Source: Bacteroidota bacterium
Lineage (GTDB): Bacteria; Bacteroidota; Bacteroidia; Bacteroidales; F082
Length of the DNA: 64,000 bases
Direction of reading: 5' to 3'
Assembly (NCBI GenBank): GCA_016715945.1
Contig: JADJXJ010000003.1
Span: 124,001-188,000, forward strand
In this document: in pieces, positions 1 to 6,848 of the stretch
Position numbering within the stretch: position 1 is the first letter of the stretch
How the letters are laid out: every line of letters starts with the position of its first letter
The notes under the pieces: model-generated
Databases searched by the model: none
Told to the model about the DNA's origin: nothing
Seen by the model: only the letters and a program-made list of their open reading frames with translations
Program-made: the position numbers and the translations under genes

Positions 1-2
1 GC

Positions 3-77
3 TACCTTGGGTACATTTCGCGTGCCAATGTTTTTCTCACCTACCGCAGGAAGCTAAGCGACCTATCGCAGGATTAA
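3..77 (+). CDS. 3' end of an unidentified gene (partial)
   Basis: One frame is open from the window edge to a TAA at 75-77 and would end in the residues FLTYRRKLSDLSQD. The basic, amphipathic composition looks like a protein C-terminus, but 24 residues are too few to assign a family. It would converge on queD. The other two forward frames also close within about 80 bases, so this is a choice by composition only. Confidence 0.3.
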   Translation, partial: YLGYISRANVFLTYRRKLSDLSQD

Positions 78-202
78 GTGGATGACATGCAGGGGAATAG
101 GTTGAAATCAAACTCGTTTTCACTTCACGAAACCCAAACCATCAAGTCGGGCTGACTGTGAGCGTTTGGTGGCCGAAACGGGCAATGGAGCAACAAACCG
201 GC

Positions 203-661
203 TCAGCGCTGATCGTCGGCAAACCACTCGGCGTAGCTGGTGGCGGTTTCGCGAAGGCGCAAACTGTGAAGCTTCAGGTTGTCGGGCAGGCGGGCAGCTA
301 TGCGGTTGGCAAAATCGATGACCATCAGCTCGCTGGTGGGCTGGTAATCGAGCAAAATAACTTTTTCGAAAGCACTGTCAAGATTGTGGGTGATGTGTTC
401 GGGCATTTCGCGGTTGAGCACCAGTGCATGATCGAACTTATCCACGACTTCAGCTTTTACGATGCGCTTCAGGTCGCCAAAATCCATCACCATGCCAAGC
501 TTCACATGGCCGGAGGTTTCGATGGGCTCACCTATCACTGTTACGCTCAATTCGTAGGAATGCCCGTGTACATTGCGGCACGGACCGTCGTAGCCCAGCA
601 GGGCATGGGCCATCTCGAATTTAAACTCTTTGGTGATGCGAATTTTTGCTTTTGCAGTCAT
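203..661 (-). CDS. queD: 6-carboxytetrahydropterin synthase (QueD/PTPS family)
   Basis: A 152-residue T-fold enzyme of the 6-pyruvoyl/6-carboxy-tetrahydropterin synthase family, which converts dihydroneopterin triphosphate to 6-carboxytetrahydropterin in queuosine/7-deazaguanine synthesis. The zinc histidines are visible as His19 (EMAHAL) and His32/His34 (NVHGH). The catalytic Cys28 lies just before them, the FDHAL motif is at 76-80, and a glutamate sits near the C-terminus (RLRET). Length fits QueD. It is the last gene of a minus-strand operon, starting 10 bases after the nuclease stop. A PTPS role in biopterin synthesis is the alternative, but the single compact domain and bacterial context favour QueD. 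Confidence 0.9.
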   Translation of the reverse strand: MTAKAKIRITKEFKFEMAHALLGYDGPCRNVHGHSYELSVTVIGEPIETSGHVKLGMVMDFGDLKRIVKAEVVDKFDHALVLNREMPEHITHNLDSAFEKVILLDYQPTSELMVIDFANRIAARLPDNLKLHSLRLRETATSYAEWFADDQR

Positions 662-671
662 TGGAGTATAA

Positions 672-1754
672 TCAGGGTTTTACTAACAGTTTTCCGGTAC
701 CGGTCATTTGCCCTGCCTGGTTGAGGCGAAGCAGATAGAAACCATATGGCAGCATGTGGAGGTTGATGGGTGCACTGCCAGCTTCGATGAGGAGGTTCTG
801 GCGCGAAATCAACCTGCCGCGGGAGTCGAGCAGTTCAACTTGCACAGGGCCTTCGGTGCAGCCGGTGCAATGCACAATGGTGAAATCCGAAGCCGGGTTG
901 GGCCAGGTGCTGACCGACAGCCTCTGGTCGATCATTTCATATTGGCCGGCAGCCGGATCCCAAATGAGGGCTGCAAATTCCGGCCGGTCGATAAAGGGGT
1001 TGCGGTTTTGCTGAAGGGCATACACTGCGTTGTTGCGGTCGGTTTCTTTCTGGCTAACCGGGTCTTGCTGATGCCAGCGCAGCAAAAGGTTCACAGCCCA
1101 TGGCCTGATTTCGGCGCCCTGAGTCATCTCGCTGCCTGCCCAGCCTGCATCCTGTCCCGTGTAGCGCACCGACATGTAAAAAAATCCCCGGGCAAAATCG
1201 CCTTTGTAAGCATCAATAGGCTCGAACACCGTGCCGGTGTAGCCTGGTGTGATCGAGGGACCCAGCTTCGAGCCGTTGGTCGAAGTCCAGACCGGGTTGT
1301 TCACCTCACCGTAAGGGAAATTGGCCCTGCGGTTATTCACATAGCCGTCGGTTGGCACAATGTGGAAAAGGTCGGTGTACATGGGCAACTGGCTGTTGAA
1401 CCAGCTGGCCGGCCAGGAGTGTTCCCGGTTATAGCATTGACCTTCAGCATTATAATTGCCGCATTGGTTAACAAAAAAGGTGTATTCATAAGCCGGTGTC
1501 CCGCCAGGAACATCAGAATACATGTCCCAGACCTTGTCGTTTGGCTTGCGGTCGGTTTGATAGAATGCCTGCCATAATGCGCTGTATGTGAGCGCCTGAT
1601 GGTTTTTTATGATGTGGTGCAGGGCTGTTTTCAGTGCTTGTCCGCTCAGGCCTTCGGCAGCGTCGTAATAACCTGCCGGAGGTTGCGCCGCAACGGGCCA
1701 TCTGAGGATAAGCAAAGAAACAACAAGGACGAATGCTGAGTATAATCGTTTCAT
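672..1754 (-). CDS. Secreted endonuclease I family protein with T9SS sorting domain
   Basis: A 360-residue protein starting at ATG 1754 with a clear signal peptide (MKRLYSAFVLVVSLLILRW, then AAQ). The body matches the endonuclease I (EndA/Vvn-type) His-Me finger nucleases: the CYNREHSWPASWF stretch carries the catalytic HNH-like histidine, and conserved N/R residues follow (NNRRANFPYGEV). The last ~75 residues (STWPNPASDF ... GFYLLRL ... GKLLVKP) form a type A C-terminal domain recognised by the type IX secretion system, so the enzyme is probably exported to the surface or medium to degrade extracellular DNA. Its start overlaps the stop of the upstream MntP-like gene in an ATGA, suggesting translational coupling. 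The frame stays open upstream to 2108, but that part overlaps the upstream gene and lacks a signal sequence. Confidence 0.88.
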   Translation of the reverse strand: MKRLYSAFVLVVSLLILRWPVAAQPPAGYYDAAEGLSGQALKTALHHIIKNHQALTYSALWQAFYQTDRKPNDKVWDMYSDVPGGTPAYEYTFFVNQCGNYNAEGQCYNREHSWPASWFNSQLPMYTDLFHIVPTDGYVNNRRANFPYGEVNNPVWTSTNGSKLGPSITPGYTGTVFEPIDAYKGDFARGFFYMSVRYTGQDAGWAGSEMTQGAEIRPWAVNLLLRWHQQDPVSQKETDRNNAVYALQQNRNPFIDRPEFAALIWDPAAGQYEMIDQRLSVSTWPNPASDFTIVHCTGCTEGPVQVELLDSRGRLISRQNLLIEAGSAPINLHMLPYGFYLLRLNQAGQMTGTGKLLVKP

Positions 1755-2314
1755 GATGCCCAAAGGTTGGTGAGCAAGTAGAGAAATGCGATGATGAAAA
1801 GCACCCCTGCCGAAAAGAACTGCAACAAGCTCGAAAGCAGGATGTTCGTGCGCGAGATGTTCATGCTGATGCCTGCTATCGACCAGGCAAAGCCGGCGGC
1901 AACAAGCAAAGCGGGCAGCAGGGCGCCGTATGGCATGAAATGGTAACCTGTCATGCCCACTATGAAGGTGTTGATGCCAGCCGAAACGGCCATGATGACG
2001 AACTTTGAATAGTTGTCGAACGAAAAAAGCTTGGCACCCCGCCTGATGTTGAAAGCCTCCATGGCCATACGCACTGCCACCGCCACAAGCACCCCAAACA
2101 CCACCCATTTGTATCTTTTCACAAAAAGATGCATAAAGGTATGGCCCAGCACATCGCCCAGATGATACATCACACCCTGGATCAGCCCGAATATGCCTGC
2201 CATGATCAGGTTTTTCAGGTGGCTGTTGCGATGGTCACGGTTTTGACCAAGCGCCAGCGGAAAGGTGTTGTAAGCGAGGGCGATGACAAACAGGATGTTG
2301 AAGATGTGCGCCAT
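1751..2314 (-). CDS. MntP-like six-helix membrane protein lacking the key aspartates
   Basis: A 187-residue membrane protein with about six hydrophobic helices arranged as two repeats, the layout of manganese efflux pump MntP. In E. coli MntP, Asp16 and Asp118 in the motifs MSMDAFAAS and TSLDAMAVG are needed for export. Here the equivalent positions are Asn16 (ALAYNTFPLALG) and Asn115 (AGINTFIVGMTG). The protein therefore has the fold but probably not the same ion chemistry. It lies 24 bases after the methionine sulfoxide reductase gene and overlaps the nuclease gene by four bases (ATGA). Fold confidence is good; substrate is unknown. Confidence 0.72.
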   Translation of the reverse strand: MAHIFNILFVIALAYNTFPLALGQNRDHRNSHLKNLIMAGIFGLIQGVMYHLGDVLGHTFMHLFVKRYKWVVFGVLVAVAVRMAMEAFNIRRGAKLFSFDNYSKFVIMAVSAGINTFIVGMTGYHFMPYGALLPALLVAAGFAWSIAGISMNISRTNILLSSLLQFFSAGVLFIIAFLYLLTNLWAS

Positions 2315-2338
2315 GGCCTGAATTTTTCGGGCAGAGGG

Positions 2339-2836
2339 TTATTGTTGTGTATTCGGTTGAGGATGGGGATATACCAGGGCAACAATTTTCTCGAGCCATT
2401 GGGCATCTGTTTCGTCGAAAGCCGCATGCAGGGTGCTGTCCACATCGAGCACACCCACAATCTTTCCATGGGTATCACGCAGTGGCACAACCACTTCCGA
2501 ATTCGAGCGGCTGTCGCAGGCAATGTGGCCCGGAAAGGCATGCACATCATCCACCACCACTGGTTTTGCCGCATTGATTCCGGCCCAGCAAACGCCGGTA
2601 TCCTTTTTCAGGTCGATGCAAGCCAGCGATCCCTGATATGGCCCCACTTGCAACCGGCCATCCTGAAGCAGGTAAAAGCCTGTCCAGAAGAAATATTCCA
2701 TTTTATGGTGCAACACAGCCACAATGGTGGCCATATTCGATATGGGGTTGTTGCTTTTTTCAAGCAAAGCGGCAATCTGGTCGTAAAGCCGCTGATAACG
2801 CTGGGCTTTTTTATCTGGTTTGATCATTTGTTGCAT
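2339..2836 (-). CDS. msrC: GAF-domain free methionine-(R)-sulfoxide reductase
   Basis: A single GAF-domain protein of about 165 residues that reduces free methionine-R-sulfoxide using a cysteine relay. Three cysteines occur in the contexts SLACID, TGVCWA and HIACDS, with spacings of 10 and 24 residues. This is exactly the Cys84-Cys94-Cys118 spacing of E. coli fRMsr. The motif HIACDSRSNSEVVVP followed by GVLDVDS is diagnostic. ATG 2836 or ATG 2827 are possible starts; the frame also has a TTG at 2854, but that lies inside the predicted -7 promoter box. First gene of the operon leading through the MntP-like, nuclease and queD genes. Confidence 0.88.
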   Translation of the reverse strand: MQQMIKPDKKAQRYQRLYDQIAALLEKSNNPISNMATIVAVLHHKMEYFFWTGFYLLQDGRLQVGPYQGSLACIDLKKDTGVCWAGINAAKPVVVDDVHAFPGHIACDSRSNSEVVVPLRDTHGKIVGVLDVDSTLHAAFDETDAQWLEKIVALVYPHPQPNTQQ

Positions 2837-2851
2837 AATAGGATGATGCGA

Positions 2852-2859
2852 CAAAAATA
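2852..2859 (-). promoter_or_regulatory. Candidate -7 promoter box of msrC-queD operon
   Basis: Read on the minus strand this is TATTTTTG, a full match to the Bacteroidota -7 consensus TAnnTTTG. It sits 15 bases before ATG 2836. No good TTTG -33 box is found at 19 bases. Confidence 0.45.
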
Positions 2860-3025
2860 CACAGTTTTGGTCAGCCGGCCGGGTCTTGTCCCCGATCCAT
2901 GAAACACAAATTCATGAATTTCAAGCATTTCCGAAAACGATTGAAATAAAAAATCTCATTCTGCGGAAAAGAACTTAAATGTCTGACAATCAGGAAAAAA
3001 TTGCAAAACCTTAATATTCAGTTAG

Positions 3026-3056
3026 TTTGCTTAGCTTCGTTTAAGGGATATCTTTG
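3026..3056 (+). promoter_or_regulatory. Consensus Bacteroidota sigma-ABfr promoter
   Basis: TTTG at 3026-3029, exactly 19 bases of spacer, then TATCTTTG at 3049-3056: a perfect match to TTTG-N19-TAnnTTTG. It should start a transcript about 40 bases before the glycogen-binding-domain gene at 3104. Confidence 0.8.
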
Positions 3057-3103
3057 CCAGGCCAAATGGCAAACAACCTAATTCGCAACCTAAATCAACA
3101 ATC

Positions 3104-3409
3104 ATGAGCATTAAAAAGCAGTTTCTCAAGAGCAAACCTGTTTGCAAGGTAAGTTTCAAAGTGAGCAAGGAGGAGGCCGCCGGTGCCGCACAGGTAGCTG
3201 TGCTGGGCGATTTCAACGGCTGGAATCCCGAAGCCGGAGCAATGAATGCCCTCAAAGACGGGTCGTTCAGTCTCACCCTGGAACTTGAATCCGGCAAAAC
3301 CTACAGGTTCCGTTATCTGGCCGACGGCAGCCGTTGGTTCGACGATGCCGAAGCCGATGGCGTGGAGGCAGGCGAATTTGGCGCTGCCAACAATCTGTTG
3401 AATTGCTAA
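3104..3409 (+). CDS. Small isoamylase-N/CBM48 (AMPK glycogen-binding type) protein
   Basis: A 101-residue protein made almost entirely of one early-set immunoglobulin-like carbohydrate-binding module. The diagnostic VAVLGDFNGWNPEAGAM near residues 45-60 and the YRFRYLADGSRWFDD stretch near 80-93 match the glycogen-recognition module of AMPK beta subunits and the N-terminal domain of branching/debranching enzymes (CBM48). There is no catalytic domain. It has its own consensus promoter and a strong terminator directly after the stop. It may bind alpha-glucan or regulate glycogen metabolism; no neighbour supports a specific role. Confidence 0.8.
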   Translation: MSIKKQFLKSKPVCKVSFKVSKEEAAGAAQVAVLGDFNGWNPEAGAMNALKDGSFSLTLELESGKTYRFRYLADGSRWFDDAEADGVEAGEFGAANNLLNC

Positions 3410-3413
3410 AACC

Positions 3414-3447
3414 AAAACAGGCAACGGCACCTGCCGCTGCCTGTTTT
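3414..3447. terminator. Bidirectional intrinsic terminator
   Basis: A ten-base perfect inverted repeat (AAAACAGGCA / TGCCTGTTTT) encloses a second perfect CGGCA/TGCCG stem with a CC loop. A T-run ends it on both strands. It separates the convergent CBM48 gene and tnaA. Confidence 0.85.
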
Positions 3448-3458
3448 CGATATACTCC

Positions 3459-4838
3459 TCAACGCACCTTTGCCAGCTCCACAGTGAAGTGGCGCAGTAT
3501 GGGTGCTTCGTTCACAATGCGGTAGCCTGTGCGTATGCTGTCGCGACGCTCGTACACATTTTTCAGCGATGCGGCCACATAGTCCATGTGGTTGTTGGTG
3601 TAAACACGTCGCGGGATGGCCAGCCTGACCAGCTCCAGCGGGGGATAGCGGTTGAATCGGGTCACCGGGTCGCGGTCGGCCATGATTGTGCCGATTTCTA
3701 CTCCCCTTACGCCGCCTTCGAGGTAAAGCTCGATGGCAAGCGTCTGTGCCACAAACTGTTCGCGGGGCACATGCGGCAAAAACCTGAGGGCATCCACAAA
3801 AATGGCATGCCCGCCAAAAGGATACTGCACCGGTATGCCTGCATCGCGCAACTGCTGGCCAAGGTAGGCCACCTGACGGATGCGAGTGTCGAGGTATTCG
3901 AACTCGGTGGCTTCGTACAGCCCGATGGCCAGGGCGTTCATGTCGCGTCCCGACATGCCTCCGTAGGTGATATATCCTTCAAACATGATGTTGTACACGC
4001 TGGCCTGGCGGAATAAATCCTCCTCGCGGAAGCCGATAAATCCACCCATATTGACGATACCGTCCTTTTTGCTGCTCATGGTCATGGCATCGGCCAGGCT
4101 GAACATCTCGCGTACAATTTCGCGTATGGACTTGCCGGCATAGCCGGGTTCGCGCAATTTGATAAAGTAGGCATTCTCGGCAAAACGGGCGGCATCAAAG
4201 ATCACCCTTACCCCATACTTTCGGCACAGGGCGCTCACCTGGCGCATATTTTCGAGCGAAACAGGCTGTCCGCCCGAGGTGTTGCAGGTGATGGTGATGA
4301 TCACAAAGGGAATTTGCTCCAGTGGATAGGTGTCGAAGACCTTCTGCAGCTTTGCCAGGTCGATATTGCCTTTGAAAGGATGGTCGAGGGTGGTATCGGC
4401 TGCTTCGTCAATGGTGCAGTCGATGGCTGTGGCTTTCCTGAATTCGATATGGCCTTTGGTGGTGTCGAAATGGGCATTGCCTGGTATCACCTGTCCGGCT
4501 TTGATCAGGGTGCTGAACAGCACATTTTCGGCAGCTCTGCCCTGGTGGGTGGGCAAAAAATAAGGAAAGCCCGTAATCTCGGTGATGGCTTCTTTGAGCT
4601 TGTAGTACGACGATGCGCCGGCATACGACTCGTCGCCCAGCATCATGCCCGCCCACTGGCGGTCGCTCATAGCCCCTGTGCCCGAGTCGGTGAGCAGGTC
4701 AACAAACACCTGATCGCTCCGAAGGTTGAACAAGTTGTAACGGGCATCACCGATCCAGCGTTCGCGCTCCTCCCGGGTGCTGCGCCGGATGTGTTCAACC
4801 ATTTTGATCTTATAGTTTTCGGCAAATGGAAGTTCCAT
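3459..4838 (-). CDS. tnaA: Tryptophanase (tryptophan indole-lyase)
   Basis: A 459-residue PLP-dependent beta-eliminating lyase that cleaves tryptophan to indole, pyruvate and ammonia. Family motifs are LLTDSGTGAMSD (49-60), PTHQGRAAENV (96-106), the aspartate-bearing VIFDAARFAENAYF and the PLP lysine in MSSKKDGIVNMGG (Lys258). Tryptophanase and tyrosine phenol-lyase differ at few places, and here those favour tryptophanase: VRGVEIGT where phenol-lyase has an arginine in SMERG, and LRHFT near the C-terminus where phenol-lyase has LRFFT. A predicted promoter lies about 170 bases upstream, leaving a long leader with a small open frame. No tryptophan permease gene is adjacent. Confidence 0.9.
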   Translation of the reverse strand: MELPFAENYKIKMVEHIRRSTREERERWIGDARYNLFNLRSDQVFVDLLTDSGTGAMSDRQWAGMMLGDESYAGASSYYKLKEAITEITGFPYFLPTHQGRAAENVLFSTLIKAGQVIPGNAHFDTTKGHIEFRKATAIDCTIDEAADTTLDHPFKGNIDLAKLQKVFDTYPLEQIPFVIITITCNTSGGQPVSLENMRQVSALCRKYGVRVIFDAARFAENAYFIKLREPGYAGKSIREIVREMFSLADAMTMSSKKDGIVNMGGFIGFREEDLFRQASVYNIMFEGYITYGGMSGRDMNALAIGLYEATEFEYLDTRIRQVAYLGQQLRDAGIPVQYPFGGHAIFVDALRFLPHVPREQFVAQTLAIELYLEGGVRGVEIGTIMADRDPVTRFNRYPPLELVRLAIPRRVYTNNHMDYVAASLKNVYERRDSIRTGYRIVNEAPILRHFTVELAKVR

Positions 4839-4868
4839 GGTTAAATATTATGGTTCCGGAAATATGAT

Positions 4869-4979
4869 TCACTGTCCTGTGCTGGACGAATACTGTCCGC
4901 CAGCGTACACAGTGGCCCGAAACCTGTCGCGCTCTTTCAGGTTTAGAAAGTTAAATTTTGCGCTCGGTTGAAAAACCAT
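4869..4979 (-). other. Possible leader ORF in tnaA 5' region
   Basis: The tnaA leader holds a 36-codon ATG frame (begins MVFQPSAKF, ends YSSSTGQ, stop TGA at 4871-4869), starting about 18 bases after the predicted transcription start. Its 3' part overlaps alternative inverted repeats: an ACTGT/ACAGT pair and a GCTGG/CCAGC pair sharing bases. In E. coli a leader peptide (TnaC) controls tnaA, but it contains a critical tryptophan. This frame has none, so the analogy is only positional. Confidence 0.25.
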
Positions 4980-5003
4980 GGGGGTCGAAAAACTGATTTC
5001 CGA

Positions 5004-5034
5004 CAAAGTTAATTATTCCGCTGCGATTGTCAAG
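5004..5034 (-). promoter_or_regulatory. Candidate tnaA promoter
   Basis: On the minus strand CTTG (5034-5031), 19 bases, then TAACTTTG (5011-5004). The -7 box is a full match and the -33 box matches three of four. The predicted RNA would have a leader of about 160 bases before tnaA. Confidence 0.55.
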
Positions 5035-5149
5035 GGCAAGGGTTAAATATCATAAAAACAATGTGTTAAGTTGTAATTTGAAATGATTTTTTGCCTGTTT
5101 CCCCTGTCCGGAATGTGGTTTGTTCTGCTGTGCAGGACTGCTTTCGCAC

Positions 5150-5779
5150 ATGAGCTTGGTTACAACCCCAAAAAGTTTGGCATGTCTTTTTATCTGGCAG
5201 GTGAGCACCAAAAACATTCGAACCGTGGAACAGCTTATCACCCACACCCAACGCGAGCTCATCCTGCAGTGTATCGACGGAAACCGCAGGGCGCAATATG
5301 CCCTCTATCAGCAATATGCCAAGGCCATGCTTAATCTGAGCTACCGTATGCTTCAAAACCGCGAAGATGCCGAAGATGTGTTGCAGGAGGCTTTTTTTGA
5401 AGCTTTCGACAAGTTGCACCGTTTCAGGTTTGAAAGCACTTTTGGGGCCTGGCTTAAACGCATCGTAATCAACAGATGCATCAATGCCCTCAGGCGCAGG
5501 AAGTTGCCCTTGCAATACCTGGACGATATGCAGGCATTTGCCGGCATTCCCGATGAGGCTCCCGAAGAAACCGGCCTGAGCGTGGAGCAGGTGAAAAAAG
5601 CCATGACCAGCCTGCCCTCCGGCAGCCGCACCATTTTCTCGCTTTACCTGCTCGAAGGTTACGACCACAACGAAATTGCCGAAATCCTCGACATCTCGGT
5701 TTCCAACTCCAAAACTCAATACATGCGTGCCCGGCAGCGCGTCAAAGAAATCATTATGCAACAGGGATATGCAGCCTGA
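5150..5779 (+). CDS. ECF-type RNA polymerase sigma factor
   Basis: A sigma-70 family factor with only regions 2 and 4. Region 2 is the stretch from LYQQYAKAMLNLSYRML through DAEDVLQEAFFEAF to the W-containing FGAWLKRIVINRCINALRR. Region 4 is LPSGSRTIFSLYLLEGYDHNEIAEIL ending in the helix SNSKTQYMRARQRVKEI. This matches the many Bacteroidota ECF factors. The start is uncertain: ATG 5150 gives 209 residues, while GTG 5201 removes a non-conserved head and looks equally reasonable. The gene overlaps the next small gene by 11 bases and is followed by a GIN-domain lipoprotein. Confidence 0.85.
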   Translation: MSLVTTPKSLACLFIWQVSTKNIRTVEQLITHTQRELILQCIDGNRRAQYALYQQYAKAMLNLSYRMLQNREDAEDVLQEAFFEAFDKLHRFRFESTFGAWLKRIVINRCINALRRRKLPLQYLDDMQAFAGIPDEAPEETGLSVEQVKKAMTSLPSGSRTIFSLYLLEGYDHNEIAEILDISVSNSKTQYMRARQRVKEIIMQQGYAA

Positions 5780-5954
5780 CCCCCTCGAACAATTTATCCG
5801 CAACAACCGAAGCCTTTTCGACGAACTTGTGCCCGGCGAAAAACTCTGGATCCGCATTGCCCAAAAACTGAATCATCAAAGGCTATTGAATCCGGATGAA
5901 ATCTCCGGAATGCTGAAGATCAACGATAAAGAAAAGAATGATGGGCAAAAATGA
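5769..5954 (+). CDS. Small charged protein coupled to the ECF sigma factor
   Basis: A 61-residue open frame starting at ATG 5769 inside the 3' end of the sigma gene (MQPDPLEQFIRNN). It is soluble, highly charged and has no membrane segment, so it is not a classical FecR/RseA anti-sigma. The 11-base overlap and its position suggest co-translation with the sigma factor, perhaps as a small anti-sigma or a remnant of one. The central motif LFDELVPGEKLWIRIAQKLN is similar in style to N-termini of Bacteroidota anti-sigma proteins, but no family is claimed. Confidence 0.6.
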   Translation: MQPDPLEQFIRNNRSLFDELVPGEKLWIRIAQKLNHQRLLNPDEISGMLKINDKEKNDGQK

Positions 5955-6031
5955 AGCACATGGCCTTTTGGCATGATTCTGGTTTTTAAGCAAAAGAACC
6001 TGAATGAATTAAGAAAACCAAAACACCGGTA

Positions 6032-6772
6032 ATGATTATGAAAACCTCCGCAAATTATTTCAGAACTTTTGGTCTGTTTTTGTTGTTGGCATCGCTCTTT
6101 TTGCTCCAGGGATGCTATTACGATGGCGTTTGCATTCAGGGCAACGGCATGCCCCGCACCGAACTGCGTTCGGTTCAGCCCTTTACGGGAGTGGTGAGCA
6201 ACGGCTCGTTTGAAGTTTATGTGCATCCTTCGCAACGTCACGAAGTGGAAATAGATGCAGAGTCGAACCTTTTGCCTTATATCCGCACCACTGTTTCGGG
6301 CGGTCGGCTTTTTATCGAAACCAAGGGAAGCCATTGCATCAATCCGGGCATGAGCATGATAGTCCATGTGTATGTGCCTTATGTAGAGTCGTTTACACTC
6401 AACGGTTCCGGCCTGATCAAAGTGGATAACCTTATGCTCGACAACCTGAGCCTCCAGCTCAATGGTTCGGGAACCATTGAGGCCGATGCGGATGTGAAGA
6501 GCCTGGATGCGCGCATCAGCGGCTCAGGAACCATCTGGCTCACCGGCCTGGCTGATTATTCCGACATCCGCATCAGCGGCTCGGGCAATGTGGAAGCCTA
6601 CGGATTTGTGCAAAAGGAATGCTACGCCTCGATCAGCGGCTCGGGCAATATGTATGTGCGTGTCGCGCAGCTGCTCGATGTGAGCATCAGCGGCAGCGGC
6701 AATGTGTATTACCGCGGCAATCCTGCTGTCCGGCAGCAGATTACAGGTTCGGGCAGGGTGATCCGATCCTGA
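6032..6772 (+). CDS. GIN domain (DUF2807) lipoprotein
   Basis: A 246-residue lipoprotein: hydrophobic signal (FGLFLLLASLFLLQGC) with the lipobox cysteine at 28. The rest is a beta-helical head GIN/DUF2807 domain: FTGVVSNGSFEVYVHPSQ opens it, and repeated turns of the type ISGSGN/LNGSGT recur about every 20 residues to the end. Such proteins are common outer-membrane or periplasmic lipoproteins of unknown function in Bacteroidota and often sit next to ECF sigma/anti-sigma genes, as here. A role in envelope stress sensing is an inference from context. Confidence 0.85.
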   Translation: MIMKTSANYFRTFGLFLLLASLFLLQGCYYDGVCIQGNGMPRTELRSVQPFTGVVSNGSFEVYVHPSQRHEVEIDAESNLLPYIRTTVSGGRLFIETKGSHCINPGMSMIVHVYVPYVESFTLNGSGLIKVDNLMLDNLSLQLNGSGTIEADADVKSLDARISGSGTIWLTGLADYSDIRISGSGNVEAYGFVQKECYASISGSGNMYVRVAQLLDVSISGSGNVYYRGNPAVRQQITGSGRVIRS

Positions 6773-6848
6773 GCCTGTTGGTTAAACTTCAGTAATTTAA
6801 CAACAAATAAACTAAACTTTGTACCACACCACAGCTATTCATGCCTGA

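Noticed and set aside
672..2108. Extended 478-residue nuclease starting at 2108
   Set aside because: The extra N-terminus overlaps the MntP-like gene, has no conserved content, and hides the signal peptide that begins at 1754.
4869..4979. TnaC leader peptide homologue
   Set aside because: The frame lacks tryptophan and the TnaC stop-proximal proline; only the position is similar.
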